64,000 nt of DNA, taken from positions 62,001 through 126,000 of the forward strand of contig JALIZF010001702.1 of the NCBI GenBank assembly GCA_029948255.1, read 5' to 3'. Made by a program: the position numbers and the translations under genes. Below are positions 47,217 through 59,455 of the stretch, one piece after another. Origin of the DNA: Telmatactis stephensoni. Lineage: Eukaryota; Cnidaria; Anthozoa; Actiniaria; Isophelliidae. The notes beneath the pieces are model-generated. The model worked only from the letters and a program-made list of their open reading frames with translations, was not told the origin of the DNA and did no database searches. The stretch's first letter is position 1, and every line of letters begins with the position of its first letter.

Positions 47217-49376
47217 AGGGTGGTATAGCGTACCATATATATAGCACAGAGTTGTAAGATAGAGAGATCAGACTAAATAGAGAGAAACCAAGTAGAGAGA
47301 CCAAGGCAACTCTAAGGTATCCTTCGGACTGACCGTTATGAGAAGGCTCACACCCTGGCGCTGAAGTTAGTGGTCAAGAATAACGTGGACTACATTCATC
47401 TCCGTGCCTCGTTACTTCAAGTCTCTCGTAAAGGTGTTTTCTCCAGTTTTTCCTCCCTAAGAAAAAATCAACATGTGAGTTGAGTGATTTATGCAAAATA
47501 TTTAATATAGAGGTTGTAGTGAGTGTGAGTACCAGCAGAAGAATAGCCACTACGTGGATCTGCTGTAGAAGATTATTTATTATTTATTTTATTTATGATG
47601 GATGAAGGATGCAGGTATAATATGCATACACAATGACTTGATTCACAATGCGTTACAATCTAAGAGCCAATTACAATCAAGCATTAATGATTACTAAAAG
47701 CTAAGTTAACGTAAAAGGAGAGGTATTATCTAATATAAGAAAGTTAAGGAATCCATGAAACTGGTACAAGTAACCTCTAGCACTGGTCATAACAATAGGT
47801 ACCAAAAGTCACAACAGTTATGGCTGTCAGTACTAGAATATTAATCACTTGCAACAGGTGTGTCACGCAAACCTGCTCGTTATCTGGCTATAAATCACTC
47901 AACAAAAAACCTGCCAAACCTCTAACTTTGCTAATTTGGTTATTAAATAAAATCGTATTTTGTCTACTTTGAATTAATTTATCTAATTTCTCTTATTTTT
48001 TAGCGCTGTTGGTTGAACTGATTCAAAGCTTATCATCAGTTCTATTTCTTATAAACGGTCAATTGTCAGCTGATAATTAATTGTAGTTTTTTAACTTATT
48101 CCTCATTTATTGTTCTAGCTTGCCCATTTCTTGCAGTAATCACACAAGAACAAGGCGTTTCCATCCTGTTTGACTTGCTATGGTTTCTCAGTATTTGGAA
48201 GTGTAAGTTTGGGTTTGAGACTGATAAACCCCTGCAAGTGAAGACATGTTAACTTGCACTCGTTATTTTGATTTTCTCAACTTCAAATCAGCATTGAAGA
48301 ATGTCAATTTTATTAAAAAACACCCTGCGGCAAAAGTTGAAGTTAATACTAGAAAGGCGTGAAGAACAGCTTTATATACTCGAGGTTTCAAATGTTCCAT
48401 AAGTTGATCTGCCGTAGGTCTAACGGCGCGTTTCATCGGATATGTTTAAAGTCTTCTGACAACCAAGAAGCCAAAATCTTCCTGTTTACAAAATAGCTGT
48501 AAGATTACACAAAAATAACCCTGAAACGACTAACGGATAAACGCTGCCTTGAAGCGATATACAAGTGCTTGAATGATACTCGCTTACTGTAATTCAACAG
48601 CCGGAGTCGTTTTTGTTTGGAATAAGAACAGAGGTGCTGCAATTTTTTGAATATTAAAGTCGATGACTATCTATTGGTTTCCCGTGTTTCTCATGCTTTA
48701 AATTTAGTTTTATCTTCCTGACCACGTAAGTTGGTGCCATTGGCGTCTGCTATTTTGTCTAAGCAGTCGTCAGTATACAATTGGCCTCGCTCATCGACGG
48801 GTTAAAAAATTGAAGACAATGTTAAACTTGGACCAAATGTAATGTGTTTTGTCTTTAAGAAAAGCGTTTTGGTGGATTTAAAGTATTAGATCTTAAAAGC
48901 ACCCATTGAGATTCGAAATTCAATCCATTAAGTCAAGAAGAGCGAAAATAAATGTTACTTGACAATGACAATGATTTTTATTTACACCTTTCTTGGCATA
49001 GTCACATATTATTATTACACATTTGATAAGGTGTAAGCTAAACCTGCATGGTTGTTTAGATCTGATTTAGCTTAACTACAATAAAATTCATCCAAAACAG
49101 CGACCTCAGTCAGCAGTTCATAAACAATTTCTTAAAACGCAAAAAACCTAGTTAATCCTGTTTATATCTCATTTTCTTTGTTTTTATTACTTTGCTTTCA
49201 ATAAAGAAAAGGAAATTTCTAGCTTTTCCCCCGTCACGATCTCTCGAGCTTTTCAAAAAAGTTTGACAAGTAGGTTAAAATGATTGAAGCAAATGATAAT
49301 TACCATAGTCTCCGTTTGTTTGAGGAGTAGGAGGAGCGGATATCATTTCCATGTCAGCAGGTATCTTAATAAACAA
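47217..49376. other. Intergenic, no gene seen
   Basis: Two short fragments (47340-47460) have protein-like composition but no open frame beyond 40 codons. Nothing else is recognised before the promoter of the first peptide gene. Confidence 0.45.
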
Positions 49377-49382
49377 TATAAA
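49377..49382 (+). promoter_or_regulatory. TATA-like box of peptide gene 1
   Basis: TATAAA lies 67 bases before the first ATG, which would place transcription start near 49408 with a 5' UTR of about 36 bases. A similar arrangement precedes peptide gene 2. Confidence 0.45.
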
Positions 49383-49443
49383 CCCATACAAGTCCTAAGG
49401 GTGTCACTTGGGGAACACCACAACTTCGTGAAACACAACCGAG

Positions 49444-51068
49444 ATGGATCTTATCAAAATGAAGCCGTTAGTTTTGTTCCTTGTGCTGCTTGTTTTACTA
49501 GAAGTATTCATTCCTGTTTGTAATAGCAGCGACGAGTCTTTAGCCTTCAGAGAGCCATCGGAGAAAAGATACCAAGATGAGAATTTAGGAGACGTAGAAA
49601 AAAGAAAACCATTTAGAGAGCCTTGTTTTATGGCAAGATGTGTTAGAAGACGGCGGCGACGACGTGGAGGGAAACGATCATCATTCAAGGTTAGCTTCTT
49701 GTTATAATAGAAAAGGTGTAGAATTTCGTGAGCAACTTATAATCTAGTTATTTTATTTAGATGTTTTAGCAAACCTCAACCAAATTCGTGAATGAAACAT
49801 GCCTTAATTCTTTTAGTTTCCATTGATAATGCAATTATACGAGCATATATCTAAGACCTGTGTATAAAGTGCTTCTTATAGACAAGATACGTGAGTGGAT
49901 TGCACTTTTATTAGAGAGGAAATGTTTAGAAAATAGAAAAGAAATAGCGTTTTAAATGTTGAAAGCGGAGGAAGAAGAGCTGAGAGTTTTGAGCCGGTAG
50001 TCTATCCAGAAGTACGTTGGATGCCATAATGTTTTAGAGATAGCTTAGTGCTAATTAAACTGTGTTCCATTTAAAAATACCACTTTTTTTGCATTTTCTT
50101 TCCCTTTTATATTCAGAAAATGATATGAGGATTACTTGAAAATGTAGAAATTGTAGCCATTGATATTAATATATTATGAGGAATACTTGTTAAATTAAGT
50201 GTCAATTTGTCAAAACTATTTTTAAGAACTACAGCAATTTTTAGCACATTTTTACTGAATAAACAAGAGATTTGAAAAAGTATTATTATTCAGCGGCGTT
50301 GTCTACCTTTAAGTGAATGATGGTTTAAAACTCACATTAGAATAAAGAGATAAGTCTGACTTTTATTTACTAATCATCATAATCCTCAAATTTTATGCTC
50401 AAAAAACACTAGATATTATAACCCGTTGTTACTCAACGTTAGGAAGATTATTTAATAAGAAAATGGAGGATTAAGAAATTGTAAAAATTTTCACACAGAA
50501 ATACTTTAGAAATTGACGTTTTTGTCTCGTGTTTTCAAAATAATGCTTTGTCATTGGTTAATATCGTTAATAGTATAATTAAGTGAACGTACAGCCTGCA
50601 GAAATTCTAGCTGCCTACATTTGATAGCGATAGCGATAACGCTGAAGCAACACTCATGGTTTTATCATCCCTCTGTCACATGGTTGGGCTAATATTTGAA
50701 TTGCTCTGCAGGCTGCTTAATGTTTCGTGATAATTGCCTTGTCTTCCTGTACCTTGTTTATGGCAACCCACGAAGAGAGGGAAATCAGGGGAGGGGATGA
50801 CTACTCTTAATAAGCTGATTTTTAAATACTTACCTTGAATATCACCTGTAAATACATTTTAAAACATTTGAGACATTTGCCAGATATTTGCCTTGTTTTT
50901 GTGGTATGTTGTTTGTATTGATCCACTGGGAGGTGTATGACTACTCTGGTTTTGAAAAGTCTTAAAGATATAATGTCAGTGCCATGTGTAAAAGAATACA
51001 CAAGAACCAGACAACGCAAGCGTTTTGATACTTTTCAAACAACCCCCAAAAAGGGAAAGAAAGAAAAA

Positions 51069-51120
<52 letters not shown>

Positions 51121-54100
51121 ACAAACATGAAAGCAATATAAAGGAAAAGGCTAGAAATCGAAGAGAATAACTAAAAATACCAAGACGACGGAAAGGCGGG
51201 CGGAGGTGAAGGCAATATAATTTACATTTTACAAGATTTTAATTAGATCTCTAATAAAAGCATTCTTCTAATGGCACACTTAAAGTGGCTTTGATATCAT
51301 GATTAAGAGGAAACAAAACAGCAGCTAGCAAAAATAGCGCTAAAAACGGTTTGAGGGGTATTAACGATATCATTTAGGACTAATGAATGATTGGTCAATC
51401 TTAAGATAAATATACTAAGATGATGTAACGTTCACCCTATAGCTACTGATAATAACCGTTTTCTCATGTTTACATGTTTATTTGAATTTCAACGCTTGAC
51501 TCACTGCTTCAAAGCAAAGCTACCATTGACGGGCCACATTCATAATAACTGCAATATTTTAGCACAAACGAGAACAATTCTCTAAAGAATAGTCGAGTTA
51601 AAGAGATTCAAAGAAATTAAAACTCAAAGAATAACAAATACTTTGTCTCGGCCAGTCAAGTGCCCTTCATTAGAAAAAAGCGGCATTGCGACAGGTTCCA
51701 AGTTTGTGTGTTTTTAATTATATGTAAAGTCTATTTATTTTCAAGATTTTGAATTTTAGCAGACGAAGAAGGAATGACATTGTATTATGTTTTTCTGTGA
51801 AAGAAGGAATGAGTTACCAAAATTGAACAAAACACGCAGCTTAAACCAGTGAAATAAAAAAAACACGAGATTAAAAACTCACGCCTGGCTGCAGGGTGAA
51901 TAGCGAGGGATAAATTCTTACCAGATGGATAAAATCATCGTGTAATATATCCAATAACTTTATTCACTGAATAAGGATAACGCTATCCTCCCTTCGTACA
52001 ACCGAGTCAGTCCGTATTCTTGTCAAAGAATATTAGAAATAGTGACGGTAACGAGAAGGGATTTGAGTAAACGACAACGCCGGTAAAACTACTAGAATCA
52101 TTAAGTTTTCAGTGCGTCTACGCGTGGTCTCTGGTTTCCTGTATAAGACCGGTAATTTAGTAAAGATCAAATGATAACTTATTAGGCATGTCAGCTGGGA
52201 AATTCACAGAATGAAAACTATAGATTATACCGGAATAGGCTCAGTTGATGGTAGTCAGGTTAACGTCAATAATTGCTCGTTATAATGTGAGATAAGAATT
52301 ATATTCATTTGATTCGTTTATTTGATGAATTGTTTTTCATTTGCTGATGTCCTATTATCCTCTTATTTGTTATCCTGGTCATTTAACTTGTCATCCGAGC
52401 CGTTTACGCTTGTTCAGTTCATTTATTGATCCCAGTATCCATTCATTTATCCATTTACGGTCATTTACTGTCATTGACTCATCCACTAACTCAATCAACG
52501 TTCATTCGTTCGTCGAGTCATTCATTTTTTGTTCGTTCGTTCGTTCAATTCATTCATTTATTCTATAATTCGTTCATTCACTCGTTCATCCATTCATTCA
52601 TTCGCTCACTCGTTCGATCGTTCATCCATTCAATCATCCCGCATTTTAAGTGTTCACTGATAAGCTCTTCCTAAAGTTTACCATCCACAAATCCACTTTT
52701 TGCATTGGCCATTCACTCTTAATACTTTCTCTGTCCATCTGCACATGGTCAAATGCAGACGGCGTCCAAGTCATTGTCTCTTTTCAAATGCTGTTTATCT
52801 CTTCATTACCACGTTATCCTACTTTAACGATGGTGATCAAAACATATTCATTACCAAAAAAACGTAGACTGAAAAATTTCCGCCAATGACGTAATATTCG
52901 TAGGAAACACGATTTGGCGCTGCTGTCATCCTAATGAAAACTGCAATTCTAAATTGAGATCAGATTGAGAGGATGTGTTGATTTTTTATATTTATCTCAA
53001 CTGTGATAAAAATTAGCATGTTATCGTATAAGTATTTTGTTGTTGTTGTTGTCCTTTTTCTTTTTCTTCTTTTTCTTTTTCTTCTTCTTGTTCTTCTTGT
53101 TCTTTTTCTTCTTCTTCTTCTTTACAATTTTTCTTTGTAATGTTTCTTTTTTCTTCTTCTTCTTTACAATTTTTCTTTGCAATTCTTCTTCGTCGTTGTC
53201 TTCTTCTTCTTCTTCCTTTTTTTTCTTCTTCTTCTTTTCTTCTTTTTCTTTACAATTCTTCTCAGTTCTTCTCGTTCTTTGCAGTTTATCCTTGCAATTC
53301 TTCTTTGTAGTTCTTCCTTGCAATTCGTCTTCTTCAGTGAAACACTCACTTTCAAGCAAGAAACAATTGAATTGTGGATTTATGTTGCACATATAATGTG
53401 ACAGCTTTTTCGAGATGACCTTTTTCAACAAAGGATATCTTGAAGAAGGAAAAACGTCTTTGCATGAAGTAAGCGGACAACCAACTCAAACTTCGGTACT
53501 TGCTAGCCATCCGCTTTTTATCAACTAAACTAAGAAATAACTGAAGTTCGTTCTATAAGTTCCATATAAGTGTTTTGTCGATGATTGTAAAGAATACTAT
53601 ACGTAAACGTATTACATTCAACAAGTGGTTGAAGAACTGTCAACGGAAGAACCACAAAAGACTTGAGTGTGAATATTCAATTTAAAAGAAAGAGCTTTTA
53701 ATTCAAAGAAACTTTATTCTATAAAGAATTGTTTGAACGGAAGGGAACGCCGCCTTTCTTTCGTAACAAGTTGTGCCGTCGTTTGTTTCCCCGTCTCAGT
53801 GCCCGGGGAAAATGGTCGCTCGAAGCCAAGAAAACCAATTCTTTTGAAAAGTTATATGTTACAAATTTAAGACGGAAGGAAGAAACCATCTAAATGTGCT
53901 GTAATGGAAGGTTAAAGTTTGTTATGAGTTTTTATTGCTGTCAGAAACGAGAGGAAAATATCGATCGATTCACGAAAAGAATAAATAACAATCTTTTGAA
54001 AAAAGTTACCCTTGAAAACTATGGCTCAAAAAAAAATGCTTTTTTATACATAAGCCTGAAAAAATAGTTAGTGTTTATAAATTTTAGTTCTTCTGCCATA

Positions 54101-54414
54101 AATAAATAAACAACAGATAAATTACAACTTAGGAAGAAAAATACACAAAATAATTATTCAATTTGATTTGTCATGACCGAGGTTTCTTATATATACAATA
54201 GAAATGGTCTTTGCTTTTAAAGTCAACTCAGCTTGTCATATGACAAGTGAAATTATCATAGTTTTGAGACCAATATAATTATTGTTAATATGTTTTGAAT
54301 CTCGCATCTCTACTTTTTCTTATTTGAACGACGTCGATTTATTTTTTTCCTCTCTAGCACGGCTTGACACAGCTGTTAAAAGAGAAGACTAAGACACTGC
54401 CGTTAATGTGCTAA
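49444..54414 (+). CDS. Small secreted peptide precursor with C-x4-C ring, arginine run and GGKR
   Basis: Exon 1 (49444-49689) ends in phase 0 at a GTTAGC donor. The best downstream exon is 54358-54414, after a strong pyrimidine tract and CTCTCTAG. It adds 18 residues and a stop, followed by AATAAA at 54509, for a total of 100 residues. A strongly hydrophobic signal peptide covers about 1-28 (Met6 is an alternative start). Lys-Arg pairs lie at 41-42 and 53-54. Then come KPFREP, a six-residue ring CFMARC (61-66), Val, seven Arg (68-74) and GGKR (75-78). Cleavage after KR54 and at the arginine run or GGKR would release a short cyclic, possibly amidated peptide. The family is not recognised. Alternatives: an arginine-rich antimicrobial peptide, or a coding end at 49707 if the intron is not used. 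Confidence 0.6.
49708..51040. other. Peptide gene 1 intron, first part, no feature seen
   Basis: AT-rich sequence lying within the predicted 4.7-kb intron. No exon or element is recognised. Confidence 0.4.
51055..51122. repeat. (GAAA)n microsatellite
   Basis: About fifteen GAAA units. The Lys/Glu-rich ORF through it is an artefact. Confidence 0.95.
52415..52640. repeat. Degenerate (TTCA)n tract
   Basis: CATTCATTTATTCGTTCG-type tetranucleotide words run for about 200 bases, encoding spurious Ser/His/Phe-rich frames. Confidence 0.85.
53038..53335. repeat. TTC-rich pyrimidine tract
   Basis: About 300 bases of TTC/TTTC with interspersed TTTACAATT(C/T)TTC words. It yields long Lys-rich minus-strand and Phe-rich plus-strand ORFs that are not genes. 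Confidence 0.95.
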
Positions 54415-54508
54415 ACTCTTGAATTACCCAAAAATCATTTATCATATTGAAAGAATTTTAGGAAATAAGTGATGGGTTTAGGATTTGCAATTGTATGTCT
54501 GAAAATTT

Positions 54509-54514
54509 AATAAA
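54509..54514 (+). terminator. Polyadenylation signal of peptide gene 1
   Basis: AATAAA lies 95 bases after the predicted stop in exon 2, supporting 54358-54414 as a terminal exon. Confidence 0.45.
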
Positions 54515-54855
54515 TTGGAAATTGAATTTGTCAAGCGGTTATGCCATAACTCTTATCTAAAGCGGAAAGCGTGGAAATAACTTGAAGAAAATATAAATAG
54601 CTTCGAAAAGAAGCTATAAAAAGACGCAAAACTTAAAGAACGATAACAAATATTACAAAGGGAAATATAGAAAGGTGAAAGTGAGAACGATTAGAAATAT
54701 GAGAAAAGCGGGAATAAGATAGGAGGAAAAGGGATGGAAATGAAATGGTTCTTCCTTTGCTAGCACTCACACTACCTGATTGATTTTGATTTTGAGTTGA
54801 TTTTTGCTGCGGGAGGAAATACCCGGTATTTTCCGGGAGAACTCGGAGAAAATAT

Positions 54856-54966
54856 CCCCGTGGCATGGTAAAGAACGTCAAACAAACTCAGTTATGATCT
54901 AGGGCCCGAGCTGTAAAGTGGACCACAGCGGTGAATGGCCAGCGCTTTCACGCCGTGCCACCCGCC
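54856..54966 (-). repeat. tRNA-derived SINE, copy 2 (decayed)
   Basis: It shares with 47083-47216 the words CCCGTGGCATGGTA, GACCACAGCGGTGAA and GTGCCACCC in the same order and spacing. The B-box has decayed, so this copy is probably inactive. Confidence 0.6.
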
Positions 54967-55629
54967 TAGCTCTCTAAAACGCGGTCAATTGACATGTTTT
55001 TCACTTTCTTTAAGAGAGCAACATTCGTTGACGAAGCAACCGACGAAGTTTTCCCAGACGCACAACCTGGTGGTGAGACTACGAGGGAAATCTCCAACGC
55101 GTAACACACGAAACTACACAATTAGCAACAACGTGGTCCGTTTGATGGCACTTGGGCCCTGTTGAAAACAAATGACCGTCAAAATCAGCCATTGATAAGA
55201 AATGTACTTATAAATGATTAAGTTTTATCAACGCACACTTCAGCCAATTTCTTTAAGATGTTATATTTTTGTCGTGAAAAGGGCATTATTCTTGACTAAA
55301 GAGGAGTAGATTATTTCTTTTAGTATTTAGACACAGGGAACCCAAGCTATGTTTTCAATCTACTCAAGAGAATTTGGGCAGTAAATGTGCAAACTGAAAC
55401 TCGGAAACAAATGTTCAATATAGAAATATCAAAATATTCCATCGTTTTAAATCATCAATTTATCACATAATTTCCTTTTTTTTTTTTTGAAAAAGCGCCA
55501 GCAATTTCGGCAGATGAAAATACAACTTTTCACATGTCGAAAAACACTTTACCAAAGCATCTCTTAGTAAGCTTCATAACTATACTGTGAATCTACATAG
55601 AGCAGATTTCGTATGACTGGGAAAACGGC

Positions 55630-55745
55630 GCGTTCACCGCACGGTACGGTTACGGCAGGAATTTCGAATGTTTTTATAGACATTATGGCAGTGATACGGT
55701 CACTGTACGGTACGGTTACGGCAGGAATTTCGAATGTTTTTTTAT
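55630..55745. repeat. 66-base tandem repeat, locus 1 (about two copies)
   Basis: The unit contains CACTGTACGGTACGGTTACGG, then CAGGAATTTCGAATGTTTTT, then ATAGACATTATGGCAGTGATAC. Because 66 is a multiple of three it stays open in frame as a 22-residue repeat. Confidence 0.85.
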
Positions 55746-55814
55746 TATATACATATCGAGATATACTCACAGAAAAGCCATTCAATAAATTTTCGTTTGT
55801 TTACCAATCTCCGC

Positions 55815-55930
55815 CAATCAGAATGCACGTATCGTTTTCTTCACGTGTGAGAAAAACGATACGTCCAATCAGAAGCCGCGTATCGCTTTTTTTCACGTGT
55901 GAGAAAAACGATACGTCCAATCAGAAGCGA
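55815..55930. repeat. Two-copy tandem repeat with TTCACGTGTGAGAAAAACGAT core
   Basis: The block with CACGTGTGAGAAAAACGATAC and TCCAATCAGAAGC occurs twice, 53-55 bases apart. Each contains a short inverted pair (ATCG...CGAT). Confidence 0.75.
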
Positions 55931-56629
55931 CTTCATTCCTGATCAAAATTTTTCTTCAAACTGGCTCCTCTTAGCACTTTTTATCGAGGGATTTTCAGTC
56001 TTGGCAGTTCAATTTTTAATCTTTATTCAGTAAAAATTCAAGTAAGTTAGCTTATTTACCACAAAAGTCATCGATGTCATGCAGAAGAAGAGCTCTATGG
56101 GAAAAAGATTTTCCAAACCACGCTGTGCTGCAAAAAGCGAAGGAGGATTACATTCACGGCCGGCAGATTCGGAGTCATTGAATGAAAATTTAGTCGAACT
56201 GAGCCCTTTTATAGAAAAGCTCGGAGAAAAACACTGATAAATCAAGTTTAAGGTAAAGTTTTGAAGGACATTTGAAACGCCAAGCATGTTTAACGAGCGT
56301 GAATTTGACCTTAAGTTTGTCTTTGAATACTTTGAATGAACTCAAATTCTTCGCTTTGTCTTTGCTCGTTTTGTAAACAAACGTCTGTCAACGAGAAAAA
56401 AGTCCAAGTTACACAGAAAAGAGTCATAATTTTGCACTGTAACTCACTTTAGATACAAATAAATATTATTTTTGTTTTGTTTTGACGTCTGTTTGTAATT
56501 TAAATTTTGTTTTGTAGGGTTTTTGTGTTTTTTGAAATCAAAATCTTGACCATGGAAAAGCAAACCATTTTCACAGCAAAATGACTAAAATTTATAAAAA
56601 TCTCGGTATGTATAAAATAAACAGAAAAC

Positions 56630-56772
56630 ACCATGGAAAGTGCTTTGTACAGTTTTTTATTCACTCGTTGTTTCGTATCATAAAACTCACTCGCTCGAAG
56701 GACTCGCTCGTTCGTTTTATGATACGTAAACAACTCGTGAATAAAAACCGTACGCGCGCACTTTCCATGAAG
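56630..56772. mobile_element. Inverted-repeat element
   Basis: CATGGAAAGTGC at the left is mirrored by GCACTTTCCATG at the right. TTATTCACTCGTTG and TCGTATCATAAAAC words are also mirrored. The tandem repeat of locus 2 begins directly after it. Confidence 0.6.
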
Positions 56773-56779
56773 TATTCTC

Positions 56780-56960
56780 TCTATAGACATTATGGCAGTG
56801 ATACGGTCACTGTACGGTACGGTTACGGCAGGAATTTCGAATGTTTTTATAGACATTATGGCAGTGATACGGTCACTGTACGGTACGGTTACGGCAAGAA
56901 TTTCGAATGTTTTTATAGACATTATGGCAGTGATATGGTCACGGTACGGCGCGGTAAAAT
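56780..56960. repeat. 66-base tandem repeat, locus 2 (about three copies)
   Basis: Same unit as at 55630-55745, with three copies and few changes. The two loci are about 1.1 kb apart, so the unit has been duplicated both in tandem and at a distance. Confidence 0.85.
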
Positions 56961-57724
56961 TTCCCACTCCGGCATACGAAAACCGCTTTATTCTGACAAC
57001 ATATTACGTTACTACTAACGCGCTTACACATAAATCTCGTGTTCAGATAAGAGTACTTATAGACTTATCCCTATGTGGCCACAAAATATTGATATATTGT
57101 AGAATTGTTGTACATTTAATAACCGAAATGCAATGTTGGAAGTACTCCTATCCATCTGAAAACAAAACCCTTGAATTTCTCCACCCATATCCACTATGTT
57201 GATTTGTCCAATTTCTTAATGTCTGTTTGTTTCCTTTCTATTTCATATTCTAATTCTAAACTTAAATAGTTGAAAGCCGCTGTTTATCTTCTACATCGAC
57301 GCCAGCTTTGTGAATGACAGTCGGTTTAAGGCTAAAATGGTTATCAATAATCCTTGAATAATTTAACAGTTTTAAAAATAGAGTGATTTTCCACCTATCG
57401 TAACCAGAGTACGCAAGCTTGCGTACGTACGAAAGAACGGCTCTGTGAACGAAATTGAATTTCTACGTAAACTGTTTCTTATTTCACGGATTTATTTTGG
57501 GTTCCCTGTGTATTATTTCTAAGGTGCTAAACTTAAGGGAACTGATCCAGTTAGGTGTAGTAGATTCAGTAATAAAAACTTTTCGTATTATCTTTGATCT
57601 GCTGATATTCATTAGCTAGCTTATTCATTAACTAGTTTATGTATTTAGTTAATGTTGTGTTATAAACACACTTGTCCCTAGTCTTCGTCTTATGGTATAT
57701 ATCCAAAGGGAGTCCACGACTACT
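56961..57724. other. Intergenic, no gene seen
   Basis: AT-rich sequence; no exon or repeat recognised apart from a small GCTTGCGTACGTACG palindrome near 57415-57430. Confidence 0.45.
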
Positions 57725-57950
57725 ATTTTGTTCTCACCACATTTTGACGTCATCTGTGCATCTATTAGAGTACAGACACACGGAAAAATGGAATCTATTT
57801 GTTAATTATGTAATATTTATCAAAACATTTCAACTACTCAGAGCGCGCGTATTATTTTATGACGTCATCTGTGCGTGTACTGTACTGTAATCACACACGG
57901 TTTTCAACCAATCAGAGCGCGCGTACCATATTACAATTGTTATATCAAAT
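57725..57950. repeat. Dispersed repeat family A, copy 3 (5' truncated)
   Basis: Starting at TTTTGTTCTCACCACATTTTG it carries TGACGTCATCTGTGCATCTATTAGAG-type words (read in pieces) and CCAATCAGAGCGCGCGTA, as in the other two copies. The hairpin part is missing. Confidence 0.7.
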
Positions 57951-58461
57951 AGCATGATAGCGAGGGGAACTTAGTTGAAACGAAAGAGGGCCTTCTATAT
58001 AAACTCCGTCCATTTGTACCGCGGCTAAGAAATAACGTCACATAAGGGAGGAATAACGCAGTGTGCCCGTGGTCACGGCTGTTTTACGCGTAATATTAGG
58101 ATCGTAACAAAGTATAGTTTTTGAGATTGGTCTCGTAGTTTACCCTCAAACTCTTAATCCCTTATCCCGTGACAAATAAGATTTTTCCGAAACGTTTAGT
58201 ATTTAGTGATCATGATAGCTCGCACATGATTTTGATAAGCCTGCGTGCGAGTTTTCCATTTTTGTCTCGTAATTATCTACGATGGCCGAATTTGAATATA
58301 ATGCAGGAAATTCCTTTTTTTTTTCAATTTCCAGCAACAACAGTGCCCTTGTTAGAACAATTTTCTTTTATTGAGTTTGTTCATTTCAATAATTTAATTC
58401 TATTTACGCTTATTAAAAGAAACTTTGACTTTATAACTTATTTAAAATCATTCGAATTTTC

Positions 58462-58745
58462 CTAAAAAAAGAACGAAAAAAAGCGAAAGCTATATATAGT
58501 TAAAAGAAACGAACGGAAGAAAGAAAAGAACGAAAGAAAGAAAGGAAGAAACAAACAAACAAAGTATGAAAGAAACACAAAGGAAGCAAAAAAGGAAGGA
58601 GGGAGGGAGATAGGAAAGAAGGAAGATGGACAAATACAAAACGGCATGGAGAAACTTAAGACCAAGAAGAGAAAATAACAGAGAAGAGAAAGAAGAAAAA
58701 GTAGTATATAAAGGGATGAAGAGAGAGTTAACGAGAAAAAAAAAG
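58462..58745. repeat. Purine-rich (GAAAG) tract
   Basis: About 280 bases of degenerate GAAA/GGAA words. Minus-strand Phe/Ser/Leu ORFs here are artefacts. Confidence 0.9.
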
Positions 58746-58899
58746 TAACCAATCATTCAAAGGCAACAAAACTAAAAGGAAAGTTAGTAGTAAAGATATT
58801 GAAACTCTTTCAAACGGTTGCAGCTCTAATTTTGCAAATAATTCTTGACTCATTTCTTTGTGTGTCTCTGAATGATAAACAAGAACCTAAAGCTGCATC

Positions 58900-59077
58900 A
58901 ATAAGCCAGTTCGGAGTTTAAGAATACGTTCTTCATTTGCGCATGCCGATTTTCATCCCGAATTCTCGCCTTACTTTTGTTTTCAACCTTTTTGTTTTAA
59001 TTAAACAAAAGGTGAGAAATTCGGGATAAAATCGCATGCGCATAAGAAACGATTCTTAAACTCCGAACTGGCTTATT
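58900..59077. mobile_element. 178-bp inverted-repeat element
   Basis: AATAAGCCAGTTCGGAGTTT at the left is exactly mirrored at the right. Imperfect pairing continues inward through GCGCATGC and CCCGAATT words to a TTTTAATTAAA centre. Confidence 0.7.
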
Positions 59078-59089
59078 CTAATAAGTTTT

Positions 59090-59455
59090 CCTTTAATGAC
59101 AAGTTTCAATTCTTTGATAAGTTTTCTTACTCGTACAGATGGTTCAACAAGTTTTTCTTGGTCCGTTGGTCCTGTCAAGAAAAACCTGCTTGTGTAGACG
59201 ATGATTACGTTTTTCTTGACAAGTTTCATTGTACCCAAAATATACTTTGCAAGACAAAATACTTGTCAAGTTTCCTTGTTGTCCATCACGGTACACGAAC
59301 AAATCTTTACCATACGACAAGTCAGTTGCTTGACAAAGAAAGAGCGACAGGCCTGTTTTTAACACGGAAACTTGACAAGGAAGAAATGGCAATTTTTCTT
59401 GTCTACACGTTTTCTTTGTCGAGAAAGATTTGTGTAGATGCGGCATAAACTTCAC
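59090..59455. other. CTTGACAAG-rich block of unknown nature
   Basis: CTTGACAAG (59216, 59371) and its complement CTTGTCAAG (59262), plus partial versions near 59095, 59172, 59315 and 59329, crowd into 360 bases. GTGTAGACG-type words recur at the edges in opposite orientations. A 124-codon minus-strand frame crosses the block but has no signal peptide, domain or splice support. Confidence 0.5.

Noticed and set aside
53021..53431. 136-codon Lys/Glu-rich ORF on the minus strand and its plus-strand counterpart
   Set aside because: Produced by a TTC-rich simple repeat.
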